Below, piece by piece: positions 33,582 through 43,223 of a stretch of DNA of 64,000 bases (its first letter is position 1; the number at the start of each line of letters is the position of its first letter). A program made the translations under genes and the position numbers. Under the pieces are notes generated by a model, which was not told the origin of the DNA, ran no database searches, and saw nothing but the letters and a program-made list of their open reading frames with translations. Source of the DNA: Marinomonas pollencensis (GTDB lineage Bacteria; Pseudomonadota; Gammaproteobacteria; Pseudomonadales; Marinomonadaceae); contig NZ_QUNG01000001.1 of NCBI RefSeq assembly GCF_003387375.1, positions 518,510 to 582,509 of the forward strand. The letters are read 5' to 3'.

Positions 33582-35795
33582 CTACTGCTTAGCAGCGGCT
33601 TTCGCACGTACCCGATAACTGTGTAATAAAGGTTCGGTATAACCGTTAGGCTGCTCCGTTCCTTTGAAGATCAAGTCTTTCGCTGCGTTAAAGGCAAAAC
33701 TTGAATGCTCGTTCGCCGTCATGCCTGCTGGCGCCATAGGTTGATAACCAGGGGTAGCTTGGTTTTGCTCGTCCACCACCTTGGCCATGCGCTCCATCAC
33801 CGCCATCACCTGAGTTTTGTTACATATTCCATGTAGCAACCAATTGGCCAAATGCTGGCTGGAGATACGCAAGGTGGCACGGTCTTCCATCAGTGCGGTA
33901 TTGTGAATATCCGCAACTTTTGAACACCCCACCCCAGCTTCTACCCAGCGCACCACATACCCCAATAGCCCTTGGACATTGTTCTCAATTTCACTCTCAA
34001 TGGTGTCGGAGGATAAGGCTTGTCCTGGTGCGATAACCGGAATCCGCAATAAGTCACTGAAAGTCGCGGGCGCTCGCTGTTTAATGGTCTCTTGTTCAGC
34101 AAACACATCCACTTGGTGATAATGCAAAGCGTGTAACGTGGCCGCTGTTGGCGAAGGTACCCAAGCGGTATTGGCACCCGCTTGCGGATGAGCGATTTTT
34201 GCTTTCATCATGGCCGCCATCTCATCTGGCATGGCCCACATTCCCTTACCTATTTGCGCTCGGCCTTGTAAGCCACACTGCAGGCCAATTTCCACATTAC
34301 GGTCTTCATACGCTTGAATCCAAGCTTGCTGTTTGATCTGCTCTTTAGGCAAAAACGCCCCCGCTTGCATGCTGGTGTGAATCTCATCACCGGTGCGATC
34401 CAAAAAACCGGTATTAATAAACACCACACGCTCTTTCGCTCTACGGATGCATTCTTTTAAGTTCAGCGTGGTACGTCGCTCTTCATCCATAATGCCGATT
34501 TTTAAGGTGTTATTTGCCAACCCTAAAAGCTGCTCAACACGGGATAAAAGCTCGCAACTAAAGGCCACCTCTTCTGGTCCATGCATCTTAGGCTTAACAA
34601 TATAAATACTGCCTGTTTTGCTGTTGCGTAGTTCTTTATCCTGTTGCAGGTCTAACGCACCGATCAAGGAGGTAACCACGGCATCAATAATGCCTTCTGG
34701 TACAAAGTCGCCCCGTGAATCTTGGATCAGGTCCGATTCCATTAAATGACCAACGTTTCGAATGAGCATCAAAGAACGTCCAGAAACGCGGTAAGTGCCA
34801 CCCTCTAGATCGGTAAAAATACGATCAGGATTCATCCGACGAATCTGCATTTCACTGTCTTTCTCAAAACGCGCTTGTAATGTGCCTTGCATCAGACCCA
34901 ACCAATTTTGGTAGACCTCTAATTTGTCTTCAGCGTCCACGGCGGCCACAGAATCTTCGCAGTCCATAATGCTTGTTAGAGCCGACTCAACCAGAATGTC
35001 ATCAATATTCGCCTTGTCTGTGATGCCATTTTTGCCATTGCGATCAAACTTAATTTCCACGTGTAGGCCGTTATTTTTCAGCAACAGAGACTCTGGATCG
35101 GCTTTTTGGCCATTAAGAGCGACGAACTGGCAAGGTTGTTTTAACCCGGTTTGACGACCATCAGCGAAGAAGGCCAACAAATGGTGGTAATACACCATGT
35201 AACTGGTGACATCATGATGGGACCCTTCATCAAGCGGAAAAGTCTCATCCAGAAAATCTTTTGCTTTCGCGATAACCTGCTCACCACGCTGGGCATCAAA
35301 GCCACCAGCAAGAGGTTGCTCGCTCCCTGCTATCACATCAGTACCGTAAAAAGCATCATACAAACTGCCCCAACGCGCGTTCACCGCGTTTAATGCAAAG
35401 CGAGCATTTTTCAATGGCACCACTAATTGAGGGCCTGCTAAATGCGCGATTTCCTCATCAACATTGTCAGTCGTTACCGTGAAATCCTCACCTGCTTTTA
35501 CTAGGTAACCGATCTCACTTAGGAAAGATTCATACTCGGCCGTGTCTATTGGCTGACCCTGCTGATCTTTGTGCCATTGATCTATTTTCTGTTGCAGACC
35601 ATTTCGTGTCGCGAGCAACTGGCGATTAACCGGCGCCAGATCACCAATTAGTAGAGTCAATTCACGCCAAAATGTCTCAGAGTCCAGGCCATGTAGTGGC
35701 AGGACATCGTTATCAAGAAAGCGACGAAAATCATCATTTACCAACAGGTTAAAGCCATGTTGCATGTCATTATTTTTATTTTGTGATTGCTTCAT
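33582..35795 (-). CDS. glcB: Malate synthase G
   Basis: It condenses glyoxylate with acetyl-CoA to malate. The 737 residues and motifs such as SALTSIMDCEDSVAAVDAEDKLEVYQNWLGLMQG, RSLMLIRNVGHLM and FINTGFLDRTGDEIHTSM identify the monomeric G form, not AceB. AAAGGA lies before the ATG. With aceA downstream it completes the glyoxylate shunt needed for growth on acetyl-CoA, including that produced from DMSP. The ScfR-type regulator is divergent across 130 bases. Confidence 0.96.
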   Translation of the reverse strand: MKQSQNKNNDMQHGFNLLVNDDFRRFLDNDVLPLHGLDSETFWRELTLLIGDLAPVNRQLLATRNGLQQKIDQWHKDQQGQPIDTAEYESFLSEIGYLVKAGEDFTVTTDNVDEEIAHLAGPQLVVPLKNARFALNAVNARWGSLYDAFYGTDVIAGSEQPLAGGFDAQRGEQVIAKAKDFLDETFPLDEGSHHDVTSYMVYYHHLLAFFADGRQTGLKQPCQFVALNGQKADPESLLLKNNGLHVEIKFDRNGKNGITDKANIDDILVESALTSIMDCEDSVAAVDAEDKLEVYQNWLGLMQGTLQARFEKDSEMQIRRMNPDRIFTDLEGGTYRVSGRSLMLIRNVGHLMESDLIQDSRGDFVPEGIIDAVVTSLIGALDLQQDKELRNSKTGSIYIVKPKMHGPEEVAFSCELLSRVEQLLGLANNTLKIGIMDEERRTTLNLKECIRRAKERVVFINTGFLDRTGDEIHTSMQAGAFLPKEQIKQQAWIQAYEDRNVEIGLQCGLQGRAQIGKGMWAMPDEMAAMMKAKIAHPQAGANTAWVPSPTAATLHALHYHQVDVFAEQETIKQRAPATFSDLLRIPVIAPGQALSSDTIESEIENNVQGLLGYVVRWVEAGVGCSKVADIHNTALMEDRATLRISSQHLANWLLHGICNKTQVMAVMERMAKVVDEQNQATPGYQPMAPAGMTANEHSSFAFNAAKDLIFKGTEQPNGYTEPLLHSYRVRAKAAAKQ

Positions 35796-35901
35796 CTTAC
35801 TTTCCTTTTCTTATTTTCCGACCCTAACGGATCTTAGTATGTGGTTCCGATTGCTTGATTTTTAGTCTATGACAAACTAAATTAAAATTTCACAATAAGA
35901 A

Positions 35902-35914
35902 TTACACAGTGTAA
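35902..35914. promoter_or_regulatory. Palindrome TTACAC-A-GTGTAA before the ScfR-type regulator
   Basis: A perfect 13-base palindrome (35902-35914) ends 11 bases before the regulator's ATG and lies in the gap shared with glcB. Its position over the translation-start region suggests an operator for autoregulation and possibly for glcB. No second copy is seen upstream of aceA. Confidence 0.45.
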
Positions 35915-35925
35915 ATTTTACAAAA

Positions 35926-37449
35926 ATGAAAAATAAAAATAGCCTTATCCGTAAAGCCCATTTTTTGGGTACCAAAATCCGCAACCTCAGAAAACGTAAT
36001 CGTTTGACGATGGAAGACTTGTCCGCAAGATGTGTAAAAGTGAACGCAGAATACGCACCGTCTGTGTCCTATTTATCCATGATAGAGCGCGGAAAGCGGG
36101 TTCCCAGTGAAGAAGTGCTGGAGATTATTGCCAGTGTTTTTCAGAAAAATATCGATTGGTTTTTGGATGACATCCCAGAAGAAGACGCTATTGTTCCGCA
36201 AAAAGGCTCTGCAGGCGGCATTAATGGCATGGCGCTTGAACCAAACTTCCTGTTCTCAAAAGAAATTCTGCAAATTGCCATTCCTGAAATGCTCTCGCAA
36301 ACCGGCACCAGTGGACGTCAGTTTGCTCATCTGTTAATCCGTGCTCACCAAGAACACCATCAAAACCATTTCCCCGATTTGGAGCGCGCTGCGGAAGAAG
36401 TTGGCCTCAAACGTTTGCCCTTAAGTTTGGATGAGATCATCGCTATTACAAAACAAATGGGCTTACAAATTAAATGGTTCCGTAAAACACCTCTGTCTGT
36501 ATTAGAGAGCATGGGGGTCAGTGACCATCACCTAGTCACCTCATTTTTTGAGCCACCCAATCAGATTTATATTAATCAAATCATGAAGTCACAGCCCCAG
36601 CGGCTGAAATACAACCTAGCGGTACACATTGGTCATGCGGTGCTACACGATAAAGATGGCATGAGAAATGTGCTGGTGACAGGACGCAATGAAATCTCTC
36701 CTTTACAAGCCCCCCATTCTCGTACTCAGGCCTCGGGAATGGACGCTCAAGATATTCTCTACGCATGGCGGGATTTTGAATGCAGTTTTTTTGCCGGTGC
36801 CTTACTTTGTCCTAAGGTTCCTTTTCGGCAGCTACTTGACCGAAATGGTTATGAAATTAATACAGCTAAGCTGGCAGGAGTATCCGCCTCAGTGGCGATG
36901 CGCCGTATGACCGCAGTGTCCCCCTACCCACATTGGCATTATTTTGATGCTTTCGCACCGGGTAAACTCAAAGCCGTGTACCGTGGAAACGGCATTCCTT
37001 TGCCTTGGGGCAACATGAGTGAGGTAGAAGACCCTTGTCAAAATTGGGCCGTTTTTCGCATGATCAGTGCGCCCACTTCGGGCACATCAGCCCAAATCTC
37101 CATCTTAAATAACGGCGACGAACCGCGCATTTATGCCTGTGAATCCATCAGGGTAGAAGACTTAACCGGAAGCAGCCATGTACTCTGCTCTGGCATCGAT
37201 TTAAACCCCGCGATTGCCGCTCAAGGCAAAGACGCAATTGCCATTGCACAACAATTAAAACAAGCCTGTTTTAGTGGCGGCGGCACATCGGCGATTCCAA
37301 ACGCGATGAAAAAAGACTTAATGAGCGTGGCCAAAATACTCAATATTAACTGGGTAGAACGCGGCATAGACAATGACGCTAGGCTAATTTGCCCGCGAGG
37401 TTCGGTTTGCCCAAGAACCCCAAGCTGTTATCAGCAGTGCGAAAGCTAG
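35926..37449 (+). CDS. ScfR/RamB-type regulator (XRE HTH plus ImmA/IrrE-like domain)
   Basis: The 507-residue protein has an N-terminal XRE helix-turn-helix (LGTKIRNLRKRNRLTMEDLSARC to SYLSMIERGKRVPS), a middle ImmA/IrrE-like region (about 200-300, with YNLAVHIGHAVLHDKDG) and a C-terminal DUF2083-type region ending in a cysteine cluster CPRGSVCPRTPSCYQQC. This is the short-chain fatty acyl-CoA regulator family that includes RamB, which controls acetate and glyoxylate genes in actinobacteria. Being divergent from glcB-aceA, it probably regulates the shunt. No ribosome site is visible before the ATG, and the message may be leaderless or start elsewhere. Confidence 0.82.
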   Translation: MKNKNSLIRKAHFLGTKIRNLRKRNRLTMEDLSARCVKVNAEYAPSVSYLSMIERGKRVPSEEVLEIIASVFQKNIDWFLDDIPEEDAIVPQKGSAGGINGMALEPNFLFSKEILQIAIPEMLSQTGTSGRQFAHLLIRAHQEHHQNHFPDLERAAEEVGLKRLPLSLDEIIAITKQMGLQIKWFRKTPLSVLESMGVSDHHLVTSFFEPPNQIYINQIMKSQPQRLKYNLAVHIGHAVLHDKDGMRNVLVTGRNEISPLQAPHSRTQASGMDAQDILYAWRDFECSFFAGALLCPKVPFRQLLDRNGYEINTAKLAGVSASVAMRRMTAVSPYPHWHYFDAFAPGKLKAVYRGNGIPLPWGNMSEVEDPCQNWAVFRMISAPTSGTSAQISILNNGDEPRIYACESIRVEDLTGSSHVLCSGIDLNPAIAAQGKDAIAIAQQLKQACFSGGGTSAIPNAMKKDLMSVAKILNINWVERGIDNDARLICPRGSVCPRTPSCYQQCES

Positions 37450-37692
37450 GGCTAGGGCATCAAAAACAGTCAGGCTTAAATAAGAAAAATCTTATCTGAT
37501 ATTTGCCCTAACGTCTTTGCGGCACAAAAAGAACCTAGAACCAAGGTTAGATATGTTTTTCATACGAATAAGAATCAGTTACAAACTATCTTAAAACTAA
37601 TCGACGATTTCTTCCCATCGACCCTATCGCAATACGTCGACAAGTATTAAAATTGACACTATCCCCATACCCCCTCTAGTTAAGGATCTTTC

Positions 37693-38907
37693 ATGACTTT
37701 GTCGACCGGTCAGCCAGCTAACATCGTAGTTGTTAGTAACTCTTCCGATAACCCATTTGCTATTGATATCGCCTATGCTATGGGCCAATACGATGACATT
37801 GCTGACTTGATCAGCATGAAACAATTCATGAACTCTGAATTCTGCCCGCGGTTTATTTCCGACGAAGCAGACTTTGAAAACATTGGCCGCAAGCTAAAAG
37901 GCAAATCGGTCATCATTGTCAGTACTGGCAGCCACGTAAAAACCCGCCAAGAGCTGGCAATGTCGAACTTCATTATCGCTAGGGCAGCGAAAGAAAACGG
38001 CGCCGCTCGTGTTATTCTTGTAGAACCAGACCTGTTTTACAGTGCTCAAGATCGCGGGCCTCACAAGAGCTTAGGTGAAACCAGCTTTGAACGTGATGTA
38101 AAAGACATCAAAAAATTTGATGGTCAGCCGTTTACTGCCAAGCTATACGCACAAATGTTGAAATTGTCTGGTGTCGATACCATAATGACAATCCACAACC
38201 ACTCAGATTCAGTGCAAAAGATCTTCAATGAAGTTTTTGAAGGTGATTTCCATAACCTTATCCCTTATGAAATTTACGCCCACTATTTACTAAACTCAGA
38301 TATCTTGCACTACGGAAAAGATGGTGAAGGTTTGGTACTGTGTGCACCAGATAAAGGGGCTCGTGATTTCGTTAAAGAAATGTTTAATACCCTTGGTCTG
38401 AGCAAAGCGAAATTCATCATGCTCGACAAAGAAAGAACCAATGAGCGCAAAGTTGAGATCACACTACACAAAGAAAGTGAGCACACTTTCGACGGCCTAG
38501 ACGGTGCCAGCATTGTGCTGTTTGACGACATGGTTCGTACCGGCTCTACTGTGGTTAAATCTTGTCAGTTCTTACAGCAAATTAATCCTCAACGCATGGT
38601 CTTTGCAGTATCGCACTTTTATGCCAGCGACGAAGGTCGTGAGCGTATGGCTCATCCTGCTTTGGGTGAGATTCTAACGCTAAACACGCTACCTACTATT
38701 TTGAACCGTGACGAGCAAGGTCGTCTACGTAAGAAAATGGTGGTACTAAAAGTCGAGAAGTGGCTGGCTCAAGAACTTTGCAACATCCTAGGCTTCCCTC
38801 AAGCCCAAGAAGCCAACCCTTATAAAATCGACATGTCTTCTAAAAACCCGCGTTTCAAGCGTAAAATTTGGTTTAGCGAAGAGCTGTCTGAGCTTAAACC
38901 TGAGTAA
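37693..38907 (+). CDS. Non-canonical ribose-phosphate pyrophosphokinase-like protein
   Basis: PRPP synthetases join ribose 5-phosphate and ATP. This 404-residue protein has the two-fold phosphoribosyltransferase-like layout and the PRPP loop VLFDDMVRTGSTV near 285, the counterpart of VDDMIDTAGT. It is about 90 residues longer than normal Prs and departs elsewhere: the metal-site stretch reads TIMTIHNHSDSVQKIF instead of DLHS-like, and the flexible loop is DRGPHKSLGETSF. A specialised substrate or regulatory role is possible. AAGGA precedes the ATG. It stands alone with its own terminator. Confidence 0.75.
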   Translation: MTLSTGQPANIVVVSNSSDNPFAIDIAYAMGQYDDIADLISMKQFMNSEFCPRFISDEADFENIGRKLKGKSVIIVSTGSHVKTRQELAMSNFIIARAAKENGAARVILVEPDLFYSAQDRGPHKSLGETSFERDVKDIKKFDGQPFTAKLYAQMLKLSGVDTIMTIHNHSDSVQKIFNEVFEGDFHNLIPYEIYAHYLLNSDILHYGKDGEGLVLCAPDKGARDFVKEMFNTLGLSKAKFIMLDKERTNERKVEITLHKESEHTFDGLDGASIVLFDDMVRTGSTVVKSCQFLQQINPQRMVFAVSHFYASDEGRERMAHPALGEILTLNTLPTILNRDEQGRLRKKMVVLKVEKWLAQELCNILGFPQAQEANPYKIDMSSKNPRFKRKIWFSEELSELKPE

Positions 38908-38947
38908 TTCATTAGCTTTATCAGCTCTTTGTACTGCAACAAATCAT

Positions 38948-38978
38948 AAAAAAGCCGTGTTTTCAACACGGCTTTTTT
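38948..38978 (+). terminator. Terminator of the PRPP-synthetase-like gene
   Basis: AAAAAAGCCGTGTT (38948-38961) pairs with AACACGGCTTTTTT (38965-38978) around a three-base loop. With A6 and T6 flanks it works on both strands, also for the convergent gene at 39008. Confidence 0.93.
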
Positions 38979-39007
38979 ATTTGTCACTTGATTGGCTAGA
39001 ATATTCG

Positions 39008-39592
39008 TTAAGCTCGAAATGTCAGCAGTAAAATATCTTTTACTTTGCGGTTAATCTCGATGTCTGCGGTATCAAAATCTTCTTTTGTTGCCTTGTATAA
39101 AAGCGGCTGAACAGCACGTAACTTTTTAATCGCTTGAGGGTCTTCTGTCAGTAACACAGCCACATAAGAAAAAGCATCATAGTATGCTGGAACTTTTTCC
39201 CGCAATGCATTGAGATAGGAATCCACCGACTCTTCACCAAATACCTGCTTAATCGCCATAATCGCACCATAGATCACGGTCCCCTCACACAATGTAGTGC
39301 TGTTATGATCTTGTTCAGGGGCGGGAAATAAACCTCGTACCATTTCTTGGATAACATCCGCCAACAACATCACATCATTACTAAAACTGCGTGCTGGCAT
39401 CTGGATCTTATACTGATAAGGAGCCGTCTCATTTTCAAATAAAGCCACAGGTTTTGCTGATTCTGGGTTCATTTCAAAACCTACAAATTCGGCTTCTGGT
39501 GCAGCTTCACCAAACAAAAATTCCACCGCTGGCAACCAAGCGCTACGCAATTTTTCTAATTTACTGATTTCTATCGATTGAGCGTCGGACAC
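39008..39592 (-). CDS. Hypothetical protein, 194 residues
   Basis: I do not recognise this protein. It has no signal peptide or membrane helix and is acidic overall, with a mostly helical look. Features include LEKLRSAWLPAVEFLFGEAAPEAEF near the start and DVMLLADVIQEMVRGLFPAPEQDHNSTTLCEGTVIYGAI in the middle. The start codon is GTG, supported by AGGA eight bases upstream, and no better ATG is near. It converges with the PRPP-synthetase-like gene and is divergent from the TetR gene across 244 bases. Confidence 0.65.
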   Translation of the reverse strand: MSDAQSIEISKLEKLRSAWLPAVEFLFGEAAPEAEFVGFEMNPESAKPVALFENETAPYQYKIQMPARSFSNDVMLLADVIQEMVRGLFPAPEQDHNSTTLCEGTVIYGAIMAIKQVFGEESVDSYLNALREKVPAYYDAFSYVAVLLTEDPQAIKKLRAVQPLLYKATKEDFDTADIEINRKVKDILLLTFRA

Positions 39593-39783
39593 AACCTTTT
39601 TCCTCTAAATACGTCAATAATGTCTGTGCGCTTGTGACAAAACTGCCTTCGCACTATGAATAGCGGAACCTTACCACACAGAAGCACTTTGAGCAGTGAG
39701 AAATCCACAAGCAATAAGGATCCACTCGGTTAAGGCTGAACAGGAAAAATTGAGCCTATGAGTAACACAGGGTGGCACCACAG

Positions 39784-39818
39784 AAGTAGACACTACAGTC
39801 TACTTTTGCCACTATAAT
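39784..39818 (+). promoter_or_regulatory. Candidate TetR operator and -10 box
   Basis: AAGTAGAC (39784-39791) and GTCTACTT (39798-39805) form a perfect eight-base inverted repeat with a six-base spacer, just upstream of a perfect TATAAT (39813-39818). The ATG of the TetR gene is 18 bases beyond that box. The dyad covers the -35 region, as expected for an autoregulated repressor. Confidence 0.55.
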
Positions 39819-39836
39819 GGATCATTAGGAGCCATT

Positions 39837-40391
39837 ATGAACACCAAACGCAAAATCCTTATCGACACAGCCCTTACACTTTTCTATCAAAACAGCATCT
39901 ATTCTGTTGGCATTAATGAAATACTCAGTGTCTCTGGCATTGCCAAAAAAACGCTCTACCACCACTTTTCAGGGAAAGAGGCTCTGGTGCTAGCCACCCT
40001 AGAAAAAAGAGATCAAGGTTTCCAACAATGGCTAACAACTCAGCTATCAGGGGCAAAAAATGACACGGAAGTGATACACCAACTGTTTTATGGTTTAACG
40101 GACTGGTTTCATAGCCGAGTCCCAGAACTTGGTGATTTTCGTGGCTGCTTTTTTACTAACACATCGGCCGAGTTCAGTGATGAAAAAAGCGCGATTGCTC
40201 AATATTGTCGCCAGCATAAACAACAGGTTCGCCAGCTTATTAAACAAGCTCTCAAGCGTCAGGATGAAGCGTTTCTTGATTGGGTCTGCTTATTAAAAGA
40301 AGGCGCGATTAGCAGTGCTTATGTTAGCCAAGACCTTGACGCCGCTTTAAAATGCATCGCCATTTTAACCGCCTCAGAAGTGAAATATTAA
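39837..40391 (+). CDS. TetR-family transcriptional regulator
   Basis: The 184-residue protein has the TetR helix-turn-helix at residues about 5-50 (ILIDTALTLFYQNSIYSVGINEILSVSGIAKKTLYHHF, then SGKEALV) and a ligand-binding C-terminal half whose ligand cannot be told. A TAGGAG ribosome site precedes the ATG. The iron alcohol dehydrogenase gene follows 124 bases downstream on the same strand and may be its target. Confidence 0.88.
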   Translation: MNTKRKILIDTALTLFYQNSIYSVGINEILSVSGIAKKTLYHHFSGKEALVLATLEKRDQGFQQWLTTQLSGAKNDTEVIHQLFYGLTDWFHSRVPELGDFRGCFFTNTSAEFSDEKSAIAQYCRQHKQQVRQLIKQALKRQDEAFLDWVCLLKEGAISSAYVSQDLDAALKCIAILTASEVKY

Positions 40392-40515
40392 CGTCATAAC
40401 GTCACTTTTTATTCGCCAAAAGCCTGCCATAAATCAACTCTCTGCTCAGCATAGAATGCCACACTCACCACTAGGTTATATAACCACTACCACTACTTGA
40501 GGTGAGGATAAGGTC

Positions 40516-41664
40516 ATGAGCAGCACATTTTATATTCCAGCGGTTAATATTATGGGCGAAGGGGCACTTAATGATGCCATTACGCAAATCGAAAACCTTG
40601 GTTTTAAGCAAGCCTTGATTGTAACGGACCCAGGAATGACAAAACTTGGTGTGGCGGATGAGCTAACCGGCTTGTTAATAGAGCGCGGCATACAAAGCTT
40701 AGTCTTCGATGGCGTTCAACCTAACCCAACAGTCAACAACGTTAACGCAGGATTAGACGTATTACACACGCATCAATGTGATTGCGTTATTTCCCTAGGT
40801 GGCGGTTCAGCTCACGACTGTGCCAAAGGCATTGCTTTGGTGGCAACCAATGGTGGACACATTAGCGATTATGAAGGGGTAGATGTTTCCAAGAAGCGGC
40901 AGCTTCCCTTGATTGGCATTAATACCACGGCGGGAACGGCTTCAGAAATGACGCGTTTTTGTATCATCACAGACCAAGATCGCCATATCAAAATGGCCAT
41001 TGTCGACCAAAATGTCACCCCGATTCTGTCGGTAAATGATCCTAGACTAATGGCAGGCATGCCAGCTTCCCTAACCGCTGCAACGGGTATGGATGCACTG
41101 ACACACGCCATTGAAGCTTATGTTTCTACCGCAGCAGATCCCATTACAGACGCTTGCGCAATTAAGGCAATTGAACTTATCCGTGACAACTTGCACGAAG
41201 CGGTTCATAACGGCAGCAACATGGAAGCCCGAGACAAAATGGCCTATGCGCAATTCTTAGCAGGCATGGCGTTTAATAATGCATCATTAGGTTATGTTCA
41301 CGCCATGGCGCATCAATTAGGAGGTTTCTACGACTTACCTCACGGTGTCTGCAATGCGGTATTACTGCCTCATGTGCAAAGCTTCAACGCGCAAGTCGCC
41401 GCGCCACGCTTAAAAGATATCGCCAGCGCCCTAGGTGCAGAAGTCAACGGATTAACTGACAAAGCCGGTGCGGATGCCGCCATTGCAGCCATAGTTAAAC
41501 TGTCGCAAAGCGTTAACATCCCAGCAGGCTTAACCGAGCTTGGCGCAAAAGAAGAAGACTTCGCGACCCTTGCTGACAACGCAATGAAAGACGCCTGTGG
41601 ATTAACCAATCCCATTCAGCCAACTCATGAAGATGTAGTCGCCATCTTTAAAGCTGCGATGTAA
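40516..41664 (+). CDS. Iron-containing alcohol dehydrogenase
   Basis: This 382-residue group III alcohol dehydrogenase is of the ethanol/1,3-propanediol-type lineage, with [12 protein letters not shown] near 96, [17 protein letters not shown] and the metal-site segment [19 protein letters not shown] near 193, plus [16 protein letters not shown]. It is a different paralogue from DddB: the N-terminus ([16 protein letters not shown]) and loops differ. It probably interconverts a small alcohol and aldehyde with NAD. A palindrome GGTTATATAACC (40474-40485) and GAGGTGAGG lie upstream. TetR control is plausible. Confidence 0.9.
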   Translation: MSSTFYIPAVNIMGEGALNDAITQIENLGFKQALIVTDPGMTKLGVADELTGLLIERGIQSLVFDGVQPNPTVNNVNAGLDVLHTHQCDCVISLGGGSAHDCAKGIALVATNGGHISDYEGVDVSKKRQLPLIGINTTAGTASEMTRFCIITDQDRHIKMAIVDQNVTPILSVNDPRLMAGMPASLTAATGMDALTHAIEAYVSTAADPITDACAIKAIELIRDNLHEAVHNGSNMEARDKMAYAQFLAGMAFNNASLGYVHAMAHQLGGFYDLPHGVCNAVLLPHVQSFNAQVAAPRLKDIASALGAEVNGLTDKAGADAAIAAIVKLSQSVNIPAGLTELGAKEEDFATLADNAMKDACGLTNPIQPTHEDVVAIFKAAM

Positions 41665-41681
41665 CCGTAGAAAGCCATACC

Positions 41682-41712
41682 AAGCCTTGTCACTCTGAGC
41701 GACAAGGCTTTT
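41682..41712 (+). terminator. Terminator of the alcohol dehydrogenase gene
   Basis: AAGCCTTGTC (41682-41691) pairs with GACAAGGCTT (41701-41710) around nine bases, followed by T residues. It lies 17 bases after the stop. Confidence 0.88.
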
Positions 41713-42057
41713 AACGGCACGCATTAAGCCTATTATTTATCACGACCTCTAAAGCGTTTTATCATAAACAAGCTACCAGTGATCTGTTAGTCATTCTTCT
41801 ATGGATTTAATCAGCAGGTTATTATTTTATTTAAACCACATTCTAAGCCCAGTAAAATCGTCAAGAAAAGTGACTTAACAGATATATACACAATGTGCTT
41901 ATTTCTAATGAATACGATGATTAATTTGAATAATAGAATCTAAAGTGACACTGTGCTGGATAACATTTTTATTTTTCGTTTAGCTGATATTATTTAAAAA
42001 ATAGAAACAACGTAGTCAATATGTCTATTAAACGAATTATATTTAAGGTGATAAATT
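41713..42057. other. AT-rich intergenic region before a small secreted protein
   Basis: No gene is seen in these 345 bases. They are AT-rich and should contain the promoter of the small secreted protein. No clear operator stands out. Confidence 0.5.
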
Positions 42058-42300
42058 ATGAAAACTATTCTTAAAAGCGCACTAACTTTTCTAGCTGTAT
42101 CTTCTATTGCTACTATGGCTTTCGCTTCACCAGGCGATGCTACATACGGTAAATCTGTACGCTCTCACGTTAGCTCTATTGAGGCTCAAGCACAAAACGC
42201 CAATGTAGGCCTTGATACTAATGCGGCTTACGCACCAACTATCAAAGCTTCTGCTGATAACGCACATCGTGCTGAGTTCTTGCAAAACCAAGTAAACTAA
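42058..42300 (+). CDS. Small secreted protein of unknown function
   Basis: The 80-residue precursor has a signal peptide (MKTILKSALTFLAVSSIATM followed by AFA) with cleavage likely before Ser24. The mature 57 residues begin SPGDATYGKSVRSHVSSIEAQAQNA and end NAHRAEFLQNQVN. It contains no cysteine and looks helical. AAGGTG precedes the ATG and a strong terminator follows, so it is a complete one-gene transcript. I know no family for it. A periplasmic role is inferred only from the signal. Confidence 0.75.
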   Translation: MKTILKSALTFLAVSSIATMAFASPGDATYGKSVRSHVSSIEAQAQNANVGLDTNAAYAPTIKASADNAHRAEFLQNQVN

Positions 42301-42346
42301 GCTTAGATAATTTTTTCTGTCTAAATAGACTAAAAAACACCTTATT

Positions 42347-42376
42347 AGCCAGCATGGGTAACTATGCTGGCTTTTT
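42347..42376 (+). terminator. Terminator of the small secreted protein gene
   Basis: AGCCAGCAT (42347-42355) pairs with ATGCTGGCT (42364-42372) around eight bases, followed by five T. Confidence 0.9.
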
Positions 42377-42558
42377 AATTGGCTAAAACTACTATCCCCC
42401 TCAATTAACACATCTACATTAAATATTTAACATAACACCCGGTACAAGCTTCCTTTCTTTAAAAAGCACTTCTTAAAACTAACGTCACTTTTATTCATAA
42501 AAAATAAAGGGGCGAACAGCTTTTTCCAAAAAAGACAAGCATTAGTTAACTCCCTCTA

Positions 42559-43155
42559 TTACTTGCGCGCCCATACCAGTAGAAAGTTATTGGCTGGCAT
42601 CAATATCTTTTTTGTTAGCTCCATATCCGGCGCCCACTCAATCAATTCTTCTATATCACGAATGCCGCCATAAGCATTTTGTTGCAACTGTTGATCAAAT
42701 TCTCGGTTACCCTCACTGGTGTATTCACCATTTACATTCATCGGCCCATACTGACAAAATACACCGCCCGACTTTAAGTTAGCAGCTATAGTTTCCATCA
42801 TTAATTTCGCGTCATCACGCTGCATAATATGGGTCGTATTGGCCGTAAAAACAGCATCCACGTCTAGCATTGGCCAGTCATTTTTACCAAAATGAAAAGC
42901 AATAGGAGCAACCAAGTTACTCAGTTTTTCATCATCGATCCATGCCTGAATACTGCCATGGTAGTCTGGCATATCACTGGTGTTCCAAATCAAATGCGGA
43001 AGATTTTTGGCAAAGAAAACAGCGTGTTGCCCTGTGCCAGAACCTATTTCCAACACTTGCTTAGAGTCTTTAAAATAAATTTTGAGTTGCTCAAGAATCG
43101 GTTGTTTATTTCGCTCACAAGAAGGGGAAAAAGATTTTAGCGTATGCTTTGTCAT
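42559..43155 (-). CDS. DUF938 SAM-dependent methyltransferase-like protein
   Basis: The 198-residue protein opens with FSPSCERNKQPILEQLKIYF, then the SAM-binding motif VLEIGSGTGQHAVFFAKNLPHL and later TANTTHIMQRDDAKLMMETIAANLKSGGVFCQYGPMNVNGEYTSEGNREFD, all characteristic of DUF938. The substrate is not known. It stands on the minus strand ahead of two other single minus-strand genes without obvious links. Confidence 0.85.
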   Translation of the reverse strand: MTKHTLKSFSPSCERNKQPILEQLKIYFKDSKQVLEIGSGTGQHAVFFAKNLPHLIWNTSDMPDYHGSIQAWIDDEKLSNLVAPIAFHFGKNDWPMLDVDAVFTANTTHIMQRDDAKLMMETIAANLKSGGVFCQYGPMNVNGEYTSEGNREFDQQLQQNAYGGIRDIEELIEWAPDMELTKKILMPANNFLLVWARK

Positions 43156-43223
43156 AAAAACTCATTGGCCAAATATGAAATAAATAGAGAATTGCTCTTA
43201 GCAGAAAACAGCCTCATAAAAGC

